A DNA stretch of 64,000 bases from CAVVSQ01 sp963848825 (lineage in GTDB: Bacteria > Planctomycetota > Planctomycetia > Gemmatales > Gemmataceae): contig CAWKFA010000017.1 of the NCBI GenBank assembly GCA_963848825.1, positions 1 to 64,000 of the forward strand, written 5' to 3'. Shown one piece after another: positions 18,266-28,360 of the stretch. The stretch's first letter is position 1, and each line of letters opens with the position of its first letter. The notes beneath the pieces were generated by a model that worked only from the letters and a program-made list of their open reading frames with translations, searched no databases and was not told the DNA's origin. The position numbers and the translations under genes were made by a program.

Positions 18266-21200
18266 TTAGTGCGACACCTTTCCGTTACCAAGTCGCTCAA
18301 TCGACTCTTGCGTTTTTCCTCGGTCATCCGGCTTCTGGGCACGTCCTTTTCCCAAAGTTGCAAGAACGGCCCGGGCCTCTGGGGACGCGATACGCTCAAG
18401 CACCATGATGGCTCGAATGCTGCGAACGATTTCCGGGGGTGGACTATCAACAAGGGTCTTGAGAATCTGTTCCAGGCGGCGACGGGTTTCCAGGGGTAGA
18501 TCACGTTCTAGAGCATTTTTGATAGTTTGGTCCGCCTCGTCGGCGACGGCTTCCAACTCTTTGGTAGCTACCTGGCGGGTGGCGAAGACCTCGCTGTCCA
18601 ACTCAGCTAGCCATTTTCGAATTTTACCGGCGTCAACAGCTACAGCCGGTTTCAGTCGCTCCCGCAAAAACGGCACAGCCTCCTTAGGCGAAAGTACCAG
18701 GGCACCGATGGCTTGATGCGCCGCCGTCGCGCTTTCGCCCCCAAGCTCGGCCCAGCGCGATTCCAGGTCCATTGTGGTGAGGTTTGCGGCGGTTTTAAAT
18801 CTAGGGTCGACTTTGCCAATGTCATAAAGCAGGACCGTGGTGTCGCCCAATCCGGCGGCAAGGTGCTTCGTGTCAGGGGAAAAGGCTAATGCCTTAATTT
18901 CAGCAGGGACATCATCAAACTGGCAAATCAATCGGCCGGTGGCTGAATCCCACACATTGATTTGCCAATTCGGAGCACTGCGAACTTGGTCCTTGGCTTT
19001 ACTATTCGCACAGGCTATCATGCGGCCGTCCTTGGACCAAGTCGCTACATTGAAATATTGGTCTTTTAAAGCAGCTATTTCCTTTCCGGTGATGACTTCC
19101 CAGAGCCGAATACCGGTATTCGTAGTCCTCGTCAATACTTTTATGGGCGGAACGGGTTTTTCGGTCACGATGGAAGAAAAAGCCGATGCGATCAACCGAG
19201 CATCCTGGGAAGCCACAAAATCACTTCCCGTTTCGTTATCTTGCCCGTGAAGCATCCGACCTGCCTGCAATTCAGGAAAAAAGACAAAGATATCACTTGA
19301 TCGGCCTGGCAGCTTTGCCGTCGCCTTATCTATGCGCATAAATACCATCTTGCCGTCGCTGGAAATATTGGGCAGTGCTTTTTGAGCAGCCAGTGCCACT
19401 GCCTGATCTGGAATCGGCCAAGAAGAGATCACCTGTCCAGTCTCTATATCCCATCGACGTAGAAATCTTTTGTAGGTGATGAGTCGCGGAACTGGTTTAA
19501 GTACGCCTGCCCCCGGCATTCCCTTATCCTTATCGGGTGCTTCATTTTCAACTGTGAGCAGTTGTCGGCCATTTTGGGAGAAAACCGCGACTGCCCCCTT
19601 CCCGCGCAAAATCGCGCCAGTGGATTCATGTCCGCTGCGGTGTCGTAAACTGAAAATTTACTATCGCTTGTCGTCAAGAAAACCGATCCGTTTGTTGAAA
19701 ACGAAACTGAGTGGTGGTTCGCTTGGCTGCCCGTTGCTCCAGTGATGATTTTCTGGCTCGCCACGTCCCAAAGGTTGATGGCACCGCCAAATCCAACGGA
19801 TGCAAGCGTTTTGGCATCCTGGGAGAACGACAACGCGGAGACTCGGTCATGCTGTCCATGGTACTCAGTGAAAAGTTCCTTGTCTTTGGTCAGATCCCAC
19901 GTTCTGATGCTACTTCCGCCATTGTAAGCCAGCCCTACCGTTTGAAGATCAGGTGCCAAAGCGACCGATGCTGTCCTGGCGTCGGCTGGCTCTTTTAGGG
20001 AAAACAAATTATGTGTTCGTACAATCTTCCCCGTCTCCAAATCCCACTCCTGAGCACCACCGGGGAACTCGCATGACATTAGCCCCTTGTTGTCGTGAGT
20101 GAAAGCAAGTGCCATAAACCTGTTCTGGCCTCGGACCGGCGAATTCGAGCTGGGTAATCTCATTTCCCCGCACCAGGTCAAAAATGGAGATTTGGCCCAA
20201 GCCGTTTTTTGCCGCAAGCATTTTTCCATCGGGAGAGAAGGCAACTGACTGATTCCCTGGACCAAAAGCCAACTTCGGTTGGTTTTCAAGAAAAGTATGG
20301 ATGACCTTGCCTGTGGGCATGTCTCGAAGTTGTAGGGTTTGCCGACCTCTACCCGTCAGGGTCGCAATCGTTTTGCCGTCGGGAGCGAAGGCTAACAGGT
20401 CATATTGGGCTTCTTCAAGTCTGACAATGGTTTTGGCCGTACCGCAATCAACAATGATTGCCCGCCCTTTTGCTGGTCCCACGGTATATGAAACTGCGAG
20501 GTTCGTGCCGCCTGGTCCAAACGAAAGATAATTTACATTTACACGCGAAACAGCTTGCGGAGTCGGCTGATTATCATCAATCGAAATCTCAAGGGTTCTA
20601 ACTTTCTTATTGCTCGGCAAGTCCCACACGGCGATAACAATTCCCTCGTTGCGTTTGGCCGTTTCCGGCACAGCCAACCGCGTGCCGTCGGGGGAGGTGG
20701 CGAGATCATTCCCCGAACGATGAAGTGCGCTGGGTAGATGGCTCAATCCTTCGCGTCTTTTGCCAGTGGCCGCGTCGAAGAGCTCAAAGCCTGTATTGGT
20801 CCGAACCACCATGGTTTTCCCGCTCTCGGCGAATGTGACATATTTGGTGAAATCGCCGTGCCTGAATCGAACCGTCCCTAACCTTGCCTCCGCTCCCAGC
20901 GGCAATGCGTCACCGAAGCGGTCAACCGGGGCTTTCTCCCTATCAGGAGTCGCAGCCTGCGTGTTGATGGCTTGTGTGTTCTGCTCCGGCGAGCGCTCGA
21001 ACTTCACCAATGCGCTTATTCCTGCCCAGGCCCCGCCTCCGAAGACCAGTGCCACCGTCAGCGCCAACACCATCATCTTGACTTTAACCACAAGCATGCC
21101 CTTCATCGTTTCCTCCGCGAGTAAAGCGGCCTGGGCCGAAAGATATGCTCCAACGGCAGCTTGGCCAGACCCGGCCAACGTCGCGGCTTTGATAGTTCGC

Positions 21201-21880
21201 AATGCAAGGGCCGCGGTGACGGGCACAGCGAATGTTTTCTCGGCCATTGTTGCCGCGAGGGCGGCCTCCGAGAGCGTGATGCCGCGCTTGACCAGTTGGC
21301 AGCGTAGCAACTCACGGCCGCGCTCAAGCCGGCGTGCTACGGTTCCTTCCGCCCAACCAAGTTCGCGGGCGACCATGTCGCGGCCTTTGTTTTCGAAGTA
21401 GCAGAGGACGAGCGGAGCGGAGTATTTTTCCGGCAATGCACCCAGCATTTCGTCGAGTACCCTGCTGATCTCCTGCCAGCTGCCGTCGTCCAGCACGTGG
21501 GAATGTGGCATGTCCGCATACCGCTTTTCTTGCACGCGCCGCCTGAGTACCTCGGTCCGGGCACGCAACGCAGTTCTCTGCGCGACTCGATAAAGCCAGG
21601 GCCCCAGTGTGCCGCGCAAGTGGATGGAGCCGGCCTGGCGGGCGAGCACGTGAAATGTCGCCTGAAAGGAGTCCTCGGCCAAATGAAGGTCGCCGAGAAT
21701 GCGTTTGCAAACACCCATCACCATACCGCGATGCCGTTCGAAGAGCACCGTGAACGGCGCATCCTTCCGGGTCGCGGCAAAATGCTTGAGCAACTCGCGG
21801 TCGGTCCGGTCAAGAGCTGCCGCAGCCAAATGCTTGCAACAGAGAAACCGCAGCATCTCCCCAACATCGGTTTTTGGCAT
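18266..21880 (-). CDS. ECF sigma factor fused to WD40 repeats (two frameshifts)
   Basis: A giant protein of about 1200 residues. ATG 21880 has GGGGGA about 8 nt upstream. Residues 1-190 are an ECF sigma factor: sigma2 with FERHRGMVMGVCKRILGDLH and AEDSFQATFHVLARQ, then sigma4 with LPEKYSAPLVLCYFENKGRD and ELGWAEGTVARRLERGRELL. A single membrane segment follows (VKMMVLALTVALVFGGGAWA), then WD40-type blades such as SVAFSPDGKMLAAKNGLGQI and RVSALSFSQDAKTLASVGFG. The last part holds a helical domain with VFATRQVATKELEAVADEAD. Frameshifts fall near 20140 and 19590. ECF-WD40 fusions are known from planctomycetes; extracytoplasmic blades may sense a signal and control the sigma domain. Confidence 0.88.
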
Positions 21881-22083
21881 TCCCGCAGTCCCCCCAGTGA
21901 TCGTTAACATACTAATGCAGAAAAGCGCCAAAGAGGGCGCAAAAAATCTTGAGAAGTTGATTTGATTTCAAGGGTAGGCGGCAGGGTCAGGGAGCCGATC
22001 CCTAGAAGCGGCACGTGGCCAGGACACGTCGGTATTACATCCGGCTGGCCTCGGTGCCCACATTTTATACCTTGGGCCATACC

Positions 22084-23744
22084 CTCAAGTTTACCCACAA
22101 CTTTTGAAACCGATAGCGTCGGCACAGTCGACCATGTGTTGTAGGGCCATCCAGCCGCGCCAAAGGATTAGCCAGCCCGGCTGGTGATCGCCCTTGCGAT
22201 TTTGATGGCCGCCTAATCGTGCCAATGCATAGAAGAAATCATACACGCTCATACTTGTGTTGGCTTTTTTGTGCCGCCAACCGGAGAGAACAACGACATA
22301 GCGCGCATCGATCAGCTCGGTTACCTTTCGCTCTTTTGGCATCGGGTCGACGGCTCGCATCGCGCAGGTCAACAAACTGACTGCTATCACCGGATAGCAA
22401 CGCGATCATTGGTTACAGCGCCTGAGCCGATGTGAATTGCAAGTCCTCGATAGAGCAGCCGGTCTTTTGGGCCTTGTGATATTCTTCAATAATCCAGCGG
22501 CACTCATACCAGCTGGTTCGTTCCCAGGCATCCTCGAGCGTGGCGACCTTGCAGTTGGTGAGCAGGATCCACTCCAACGGCTCAACTCCCGCAGGCTGAT
22601 CTACTTCGCATACGCAAACGACCCACACAGGCAAGGGGCGTTTTTCATAATGGCCGCGACGCACGTGGGGTAAGGCAAGCAGGATGGGAGCAAACGCCAC
22701 GGCGACCGTCGCAGTGCGTGCGGGCTGACCAGGCCGCGGCGCTATGGCGACTTGACGGCACCCCTGCAATGGCAAGGAACGCACATAGCAGTGGAGGTAG
22801 TCTTCTTCACCGAGCGGAGTATGGCCGCGGTGGATCACGCGCTCGTTCTCGAAGCACACCACGAACTCGGTGCCGTGCGACGCGTTCCGTGCCAGGAACT
22901 CAAACGTGTCGGCACTTCGGTCCGCGACATGTACCAGTGGCAATTGGCTGGCGTGGGGCCCACGGCCGCCAAACCTTAATCCATAGTCGACTTTCGCGGT
23001 CGGCACGGTCGCGTTTGACCTTAAGCTTTTCCTTGCGACCCACGAGGCGACGCCGGTGCAGGATCTGGTTGACCACACCTAGAACCTCACGCCGCTCAGG
23101 ATCGATGGCCAGACTGTTATGGCACAGGTAACCACGGTGGCAGCCACGGCTGCCGCCCACGCCGCCCAAGTCGGGGATCGACCGCAGGCCCGTGTAGTCC
23201 AATTCCGTCGTGTCGTGGAGGACGAGAATCACCTTTTTTTCCTCTCGCATACGCTCCAAGGTCCGCTGGCGGTGAGTCTCCAGTACCGTCGCATGCGTCA
23301 CTTCTTCCTGGTTCATCAGGCGATCCATGGCCTTGTAGTCCTTGGGAGCGCACAACTTGAAAGGCAAAGTGCCGCCTGGATGTCGGTAAATCAAATCCGC
23401 GATCCGCACCAGGCATTTGGTCCGTCGTTCGTGTCTCAAGTTCGCACCGCCAAAATTCTTCTCGCCGAAGCTCGCGACTGACGTCATCATGACTGTCCTC
23501 CGATAAAATCCTGGCAACCACGCCTCACTTTCAGGATTACCGGGTCGTCAACAGCCGCGTGTCTTATGCCACGCGCTTGCAATAATTACCATTCCCCTGC
23601 TTCCCTAGCTTTCGCGAACGCGCCCGCACGAAACTCACCCAGTGCCCTAATTAAACCGCGACAAACCACATTTGGAAAAATGACAAAGGCCTTGGACACT
23701 TGCCCCTTTCCTCAACGCGGTAGAATGTTGTGGGTAAACTTGAG
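22084..23744 (-). mobile_element. IS4-family insertion sequence
   Basis: A 1661-bp element ending in perfect 18-bp inverted repeats, CTCAAGTTTACCCACAAC at 22084-22101 and its complement at 23727-23744. An 8-bp direct duplication, GCCATACC, abuts both ends (22076-22083 and 23745-23752). The transposase stop codon lies within the left inverted repeat. The element inserted in non-coding DNA between the sigma/WD40 gene and the tRNA-His-linked repeat. Confidence 0.93.
22091..23490 (-). CDS. IS4-family transposase (frameshifted)
   Basis: A DDE transposase of about 460 residues. ATG 23490 has GGAGGA 6 nt upstream. The N-terminal DNA-binding part reads NFGGANLRHERRTKCLVRIA. The first Asp lies in VILVLHDTTELDYTGL, the second in VHVADRSADTFEFLARN, and the YREK-like signature with the Glu in WYECRWIIEEYHKAQKTG. 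The C-terminal part ends in QPGWLILWRGWMALQHMVDC. At least two frameshifts (near 22910 and 22400) separate these blocks, so as written it would be inactive. Given the window-wide indel pattern they may be sequence errors. Confidence 0.88.
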
Positions 23745-23872
23745 GCCATACCCCAGGGGGCCAGGGGTCGAATAGGTGGCTAGTTTGATAAATTGGGTAA
23801 GCTGGTGGTACGTGAGCTAGCGTGCGGCTCTATTCCGGAGTCAGACCGGACGAACCCTCAGCGTTTTCTGAA

Positions 23873-24080
23873 ACGGAGTATCTGCGGGGGCTTCTTGCCG
23901 TAGGTTGGGAATGGGTCGGACGTGGCGGCTTGCCTTCCTGCGCGGAGCTATTCCGCGCTTTTTTCGGGGTTTTAACCGCACTGCCGATCAAGACTGGTAG
24001 GGCCAGTACGCGGCGCTTTCGGCGAAAATGATAGCAAGGGTGGGTGACCGGACTCGAACCGGCGACAACCAGAGTCACAG
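23873..24080 (+). repeat. direct repeat copy 1, with 3' half of tRNA-His
   Basis: Matches 28069-28266 along about 200 bp with scattered substitutions and indels. It spans acggagtatctgcgg through gagtcacag. Positions 24039-24080 equal the 3' half of tRNA-His (minus strand): T arm, acceptor strand, discriminator and anticodon-stem side. The 5' half is absent. A gcgcgga...tccgcgc hairpin followed by T residues lies inside. The pair flanks a 4.2-kb segment like the attR/attL of a tRNA-targeted element. Confidence 0.85.
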
Positions 24081-24180
24081 CCCCCTATAAAACCACCTAC
24101 ACGATTGGTTAAAACCCTAGTATTTACGCCACTTTATACGAGCTCGGAGTTGGTTGCAATTCCGCAACTCCAGCCCCCCA

Positions 24181-24444
24181 TCATGGCAGACCACCTCGCC
24201 CAGGCGTCCTTGCCTCGGCCATGTGGCATTTCTCTTCCTTGACATAAAGGACGTGCTGGATCGGCGGTTCCAGGACTTGTTGCAGGGCAACGAAACAGCC
24301 GACTGCGCTGCTCGTGGGCTTTTTGTGCTGGTAAAAAAGCCAACCCCCCTTTTCCAGCCACAAGCCGAAACGGTGGAGCCCGTAAAGGGCCGTCAAGCCC
24401 CCAAAAGGTATCACACACCAAAGCAAATCGTCCCCGAAACTCAT
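24181..24444 (-). CDS. small hypothetical protein, probably membrane-associated
   Basis: 87 residues from ATG 24444 with a strong GGGAGGA site about 7 nt upstream. A hydrophobic N-terminus (LLWCVIPFGGLTALYGLHRF) could be a membrane anchor. The rest reads WLEKGGWLFYQHKKPTSSAV, then GCFVALQQVLEPPIQHVLYV and a Lys/Arg-rich tail. The compact hydrophobic-then-YQHKKP pattern looks like a conserved small protein rather than random sequence, but I cannot assign a family. It lies inside the tRNA-His-bounded segment, convergent with the IS4 element side. Confidence 0.6.
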   Translation of the reverse strand: MSFGDDLLWCVIPFGGLTALYGLHRFGLWLEKGGWLFYQHKKPTSSAVGCFVALQQVLEPPIQHVLYVKEEKCHMAEARTPGRGGLP

Positions 24445-24733
24445 GCCGCATCCTCCCTGGGAATAACGTCTTTTCCACCTCCATGGGACAGGCACATCGC
24501 CAAAGATCGCCGTGCCAATGGGCGATGGCAAAGCCGATCTGCTGGCTACTGGTGGCTTCGGGAGAGGCCTTAATCGCATACCTAACCGCGCTTGTCCTTC
24601 GAGATCTGCGGGCACGAAACGCTGTTGACGCCCAAATGAAAACCAGGATTATGAAATCGCAAAATCGAGAAAAAAGTTGTAGCCACAGGCACAAGTGTTA
24701 GACTGGTGCCCACCCACCTAAAAGGAACGCCTC

Positions 24734-25713
24734 ATGTTCATTTCTAAAATTCGTGCTGCCGGAGCCTTAATCTTGGTACTGGCATCCTGGTTAACGCTAT
24801 GCTGGCTCTGCCATTTTTTCCTTCCCGTCGCCTGTGGCCAAGTGGCGTCGCCCACACCGCAAGCCAAACAAGATGCAACGGATGAGAAGACCATCCGCGC
24901 GCCTATGCGCAGCTAGGCGACGAGTCCTTTGACAAACGCGACGAAGCCCAAACAAAGCTCATCGCCGTAGGCAGACCGGCCCAGGCGTTGCTTAGGCAGG
25001 TCGTCAAGGAAAGCATGGATGCGGAAGTGCGTGCGACCGCAACTCATGTGCTAAAGGTGATTCTCGCGAGCCCGGGGCCAGGCTTCTGGATTCCCGGAGG
25101 CAACGTCTTCGACATTGCATTCAGTCTGGATGGCCGAAGCATAGCGGTTGGCTGTGCCGACAAAATGGTTCACATCTACGACGTAAAGATCAATGCGTTG
25201 CGGCAAACCTTGAAAGGACACACTGCCACGGTCTACTCTGTTGGTTATTCTCCGGACGGCAAACTACTGGCTAGCTGTTCTGGAATTTGGTCCGCGACTT
25301 TGAATAAGTCCCAAGGTGAAATCATTATCTGGGACCTTGGGAAAGGTTCGGCTGAGGCCACCTTGAAGGGACCCGTGGGCGGTCTCTCCTCGGTCACTTT
25401 TTCGCCCGATGGAAAAAACCTATACGCGACGGGCGGCGATGGGATCATCAGGATGTGGGACATCGCCAGCCGTCAGGAAATCAGGGACGGCCGAGGACAT
25501 ACTAGGCCAGTGCGCAAGATCATTTTCACACCCGATAAAAAGCACCTCGCGACCGCCGGCATCGACGGTACGGTGCGTTTCTGGGATCCCAATAGCTTAA
25601 AGGAAGTACGACAAATACTTGCTCATCCCAATGGCGTCGGCACCATTACTTTTTCCCCAGACGGAAAGTACCTCGTCACCGCAAGCCGGGCGAACGCTCA
25701 ACCTATTCCTGGG
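24734..25713 (+). CDS. WD40 repeat secreted protein, part 1 (interrupted by group II intron; frameshifted)
   Basis: ATG 24734 (AAAGGA 8 nt upstream) opens a signal peptide (ALILVLASWLTLCWLCHFF). After a frameshift near 24905 comes a helical motif (ESFDKRDEAQTKLIAVGRPA), similar in style to the C-terminal helical part of the sigma/WD40 protein. WD40 blades follow: VFDIAFSLDGRSIAVGCADK, VYSVGYSPDGKLLASCSGIW, SSVTFSPDGKNLYATGGDGI and GTITFSPDGKYLVTASRA. The group II intron breaks the gene inside a blade; the frame resumes at 27681. If the intron splices, one propeller of about 430 residues would form. It is probably an exported or surface scaffold. Confidence 0.82.
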
Positions 25714-26211
25714 GTGTGCCGTGAAAGGCGTTGGTTTTCTGTGGGTGCGAATCCACCGGCAACTTGGTGTTCTAGCCGGTAAGCAGTTTGAGCGGCTTGG
25801 CGGGCACTGTCAGGTCGAAGCCTCAGATGGAAAAGGATCGTATTAGCGATTCAGCGAGCGTGCGGGCCGTAACGCGAGTGAACGTTGAGCAGGCCCCGAA
25901 AACGGGTTTTGCAGGAGCCGACCCTCCACCTGGAAGGGGAAGGCCACAGCGTCGCAGTCAGGGGAATGACCATGATCCCCGACGATGGTCCTGCCGGGGT
26001 AGTGACGACGGCACGCCGCAAGAGGAAACCAAGGCAACACGGGAGACCCCGTTCGTGATCGATGCAGATCAACACGAGCCGCGAGGGACCGACGTGGCGA
26101 GCGGGGGAGTCGGAGAGGTTCATAGTACCGTTGAAGCCGGGTAACGCCGGTGGAGGGAAGGGACCTCAGTTCAAGAGAAGTGTAGAACGTAGGGACCGCA
26201 AGGAGATTGGC

Positions 26212-27523
26212 GTGAGCCTGCAACCTCCGAACGAAGTCGTGAAACTACAGACGGCACTGCATGCGAAAGCGAAGGCAGCTCCGACCTATCGGTTCTATCT
26301 GCTGTACGACAAGCTGTATCGCTGGGACGTGTTGGCTTTTGCCTACGACCGGTGCAAGTCCAACAAGGGCGCACTGGGAGTAGACGGTCAGACGTTCCAG
26401 GACATCGAAGCGTATGGCGAGGTTCGTTGGTTGGAGGAACTGGCGAAGGAACTCCAGGGAAAGACGTATCAGCCAAGTCCGGTGAAGCGGGTGTGGATCC
26501 CGAAGCCGGATGGCAAACAGCGACCGTTGGGGATACCGACGATCCGCGACCGCGTGGTGCAGATGGCTGTGGTATTGGTATTGGAGCCGATCTTCGAGGC
26601 GGACCTACAGCCGGAACAATATGCGTACCGACCTGGGAGAAGCGCACTGGACGCGATCAAGGAAGTCCAGGAGTTGCTGAAAGCGGGCTATACGGATGTG
26701 ATGGATGCGGACTGAGCGGGTATTTCGACAGTATTCCGCATGCTGAACTGATGAAGTGGGTGGCGCGTCGGGTCAGCGATCGGCACGTGTTGCATCTGGT
26801 GAAGATGTGGCTCGAAGCGACGGTCGAAGAGACTGACGAACGCGGGCGGAACGTCGTACGACACGCAACAAGGACGAACACTGGGGCACGCCGCAAGGCG
26901 GAGTGCTATCGCCATTGCTGGCGAATTTGTATATGCGCCGGTTCATCATGGGATGGAAGCAGTTGGGCCACGCGGAGCGGCTGGACGCTCACATTGTCAA
27001 CTATGCAGACGACTTTGTGATCTGCACGCGTGGCAACGCCGACGAGGCGATGCAGACGATGCGTGCGATGATGGAGAAGCTGAAGTTGACGGTGAACGAA
27101 AAGAAGACGCGTCGGGCGACCCTGCCGGATGGTGCGTTCACGTTCCTGGGGTACACGTTCTGTCGTCAACATTCGCGACGGACGGGCGAGGCCTACGTAG
27201 GTCCGCGTCCGGGCGTCAAGAAGATCCGCGCACTGTGTCGCGGCATGAGCGAATGGACGGATCGGCGGACGAGTCTGCGGGAGGTCTCCGAGCAAGTAGC
27301 TTATCTCAACCGCAAGTTGCGCGGTTGGGCGAACTACTTCAGTCTGGGCACCGTTGTCCAAGTTTACGAGATCGTGATGAAACACGTGCGTCGTAGACTA
27401 CGTCGATGGCTGGGCGACAAACACAAGGTGCGGACTTGGGGGTATGCACGCTTCCCGAATGAGTTTCTGCACGGGCAATTGCACTTGCTGCAATTGCGTG
27501 GAACGGCGACGGGCATGTCGTGA
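26212..27523 (+). CDS. ltrA: group II intron reverse transcriptase/maturase (two frameshifts)
   Basis: About 437 residues from GTG 26212 (VSLQPPNEVVKLQTALHAKA), the usual start of this maturase group. RT motifs: SNKGALGVDGQTFQ (RT0/1), RPLGIPTIRDRVVQMAVVLV (RT2), PEQYAYRPGRSALDAI (RT2a/3), DLSGYFDSIPH (catalytic Asp), TPQGGVLSPLLANLYM (RT4) and NYADDFVICTRG (YADD active site). The maturase X domain ends with LRGWANYFSLGTV. No C-terminal HNH endonuclease is present. Frameshifts lie near 26715 (a C missing in the GAC-CTG of DLSG) and near 26865. It would promote intron splicing and retrohoming if the indels are sequencing errors. Confidence 0.9.
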
Positions 27524-27548
27524 GCAATCGCCTGGTATTCTTGTCCGA

Positions 27549-27581
27549 GAGCCGGATGCGGGAAATCTGCACGTCCGGTTC
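27549..27581 (+). ncRNA. group II intron domain V
   Basis: A 33-nt hairpin: GAGCCGGATGCGG, a GAAA-type turn, then CTGCACGTCCGGTTC. It has the conserved length, the lower stem GAGCCG/CGGTTC and the GAAA tetraloop region of the catalytic domain V. It lies 25 nt after the reverse transcriptase stop codon. Confidence 0.9.
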
Positions 27582-27680
27582 GATGAGCGGGAGATAGAAA
27601 CGGGGTACGGCGTTCGGTACTAAGCCACGAAAGGGAAACCCGGACACACGGACATACCGTCGCCTAACCTACAGCGATAC

Positions 27681-28018
27681 CTCCCGACTCTACCATCAAA
27701 ATTTGGGACATGGCGACCTTTACGGAAAAAGCAACGATCACGGGCCCCTCGAGCAGAGTTCTATCGTTGGCAGTTTCCCCGGACAACAAATTGTTGGCGA
27801 TGGGCGGCGGCCGTAATCAAGAATTCGGCGAGGTGAAGATATTCGACCTGGCCACGGGCACAGAGCGAGTCGCCTTTCCGGATCATAAAGAATGGGTGGA
27901 ATGCCTGGCGTTTAGTGCGGACGGCAAGTGGCTGGCAAGCGGCAGCGGTTATACACGCGACTCGCCAGGAGAGGTCCGCGTATGGGACGTGAAACGTCTG
28001 GTTGCCAAAGGGGAGTGA
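27681..28018 (+). CDS. WD40 repeat secreted protein, part 2 (downstream exon)
   Basis: Continues the blade left open at 25713. The in-frame sequence reads DSTIKIWDMATFTEKATITG, then SSRVLSLAVSPDNKLLAMGG, ECLAFSADGKWLASGSGYTR and GEVRVWDVKRLVAKGE with a stop at 28018. These are two more WD blades (IKIWD and VRVWD). An in-frame ATG at 27710 could in principle start a short protein but lacks a ribosome site. Confidence 0.8.
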
Positions 28019-28068
28019 CATTTTAGTTCCCAACCTGAACTACTTCGGATGACCTAGCATTATCTGAT

Positions 28069-28266
28069 ACGGAGTATCTGCGGGGCTTCTTGCGGTAGGT
28101 TGGGATGCGGTCGGAGCGGCTTCCCTTCTGCGCGGAGCTTTTCCGCGCTTTTCGGGGTTTTAACCGCACTGCCGATCAAGACTGGTAGGGCCGTACGTGG
28201 CGCTTTCGGCGAAAATGAAAAAAGGGTGGGTGACCGGACTCGAACCGGCGACAACCAGAGTCACAG
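28069..28266 (+). repeat. direct repeat copy 2, overlapping tRNA-His
   Basis: Partner of 23873-24080 in the same orientation. It covers about 155 bp downstream of tRNA-His plus the tRNA's 3' half up to the anticodon stem. Similarity stops at gagtcacag, exactly at the anticodon region, where the intact tRNA continues. Confidence 0.85.
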
Positions 28267-28299
28267 TCTGGCACTCTAACCAACTGAGTTACACCCACC
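28225..28299 (-). tRNA. tRNA-His (GTG)
   Basis: The minus strand reads G(-1) GTGGGTG acceptor, D arm with AGTTGGTTA, anticodon stem CCAGA/TCTGG around loop CTGTGAC (anticodon GTG), T arm with TTCGAGT, and acceptor CACCCAC plus discriminator C. The extra G at -1 opposite C73 is the tRNA-His identity element. CCA is not encoded; a CCTTTTTTC run follows as a likely terminator. Confidence 0.97.
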
Positions 28300-28360
28300 A
28301 TGGGAACGCGTGTATTTTAACGCGGCCTTGAAATATGGCAAGTGACAGCCTGAAGCTTGC

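Larger units (their letters stand above)
25714..27680 (+). mobile_element. group II intron with encoded reverse transcriptase
   Basis: Begins GTGTG at 25714, the GUGYG 5' consensus. It carries about 0.5 kb of domain I-III sequence, a reverse transcriptase at 26212-27523, domain V at 27549-27581 and a domain VI ending near CCTAACCTAC (CUAAC branch-site-like) at 27663-27672 or slightly downstream. The 3' boundary is uncertain within about 10 nt. It is inserted in the sense orientation in a WD40 blade. Joining the exons as drawn leaves the frame off by one, so an indel or a boundary shift is required. Confidence 0.88.

Noticed and set aside
23830..24078. 82-codon minus-strand frame over the partial tRNA-His, and a similar one at 28060-28254
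   Set aside because: They read through tRNA sequence and its downstream repeat; the apparent conservation between the two is due to the DNA repeat.
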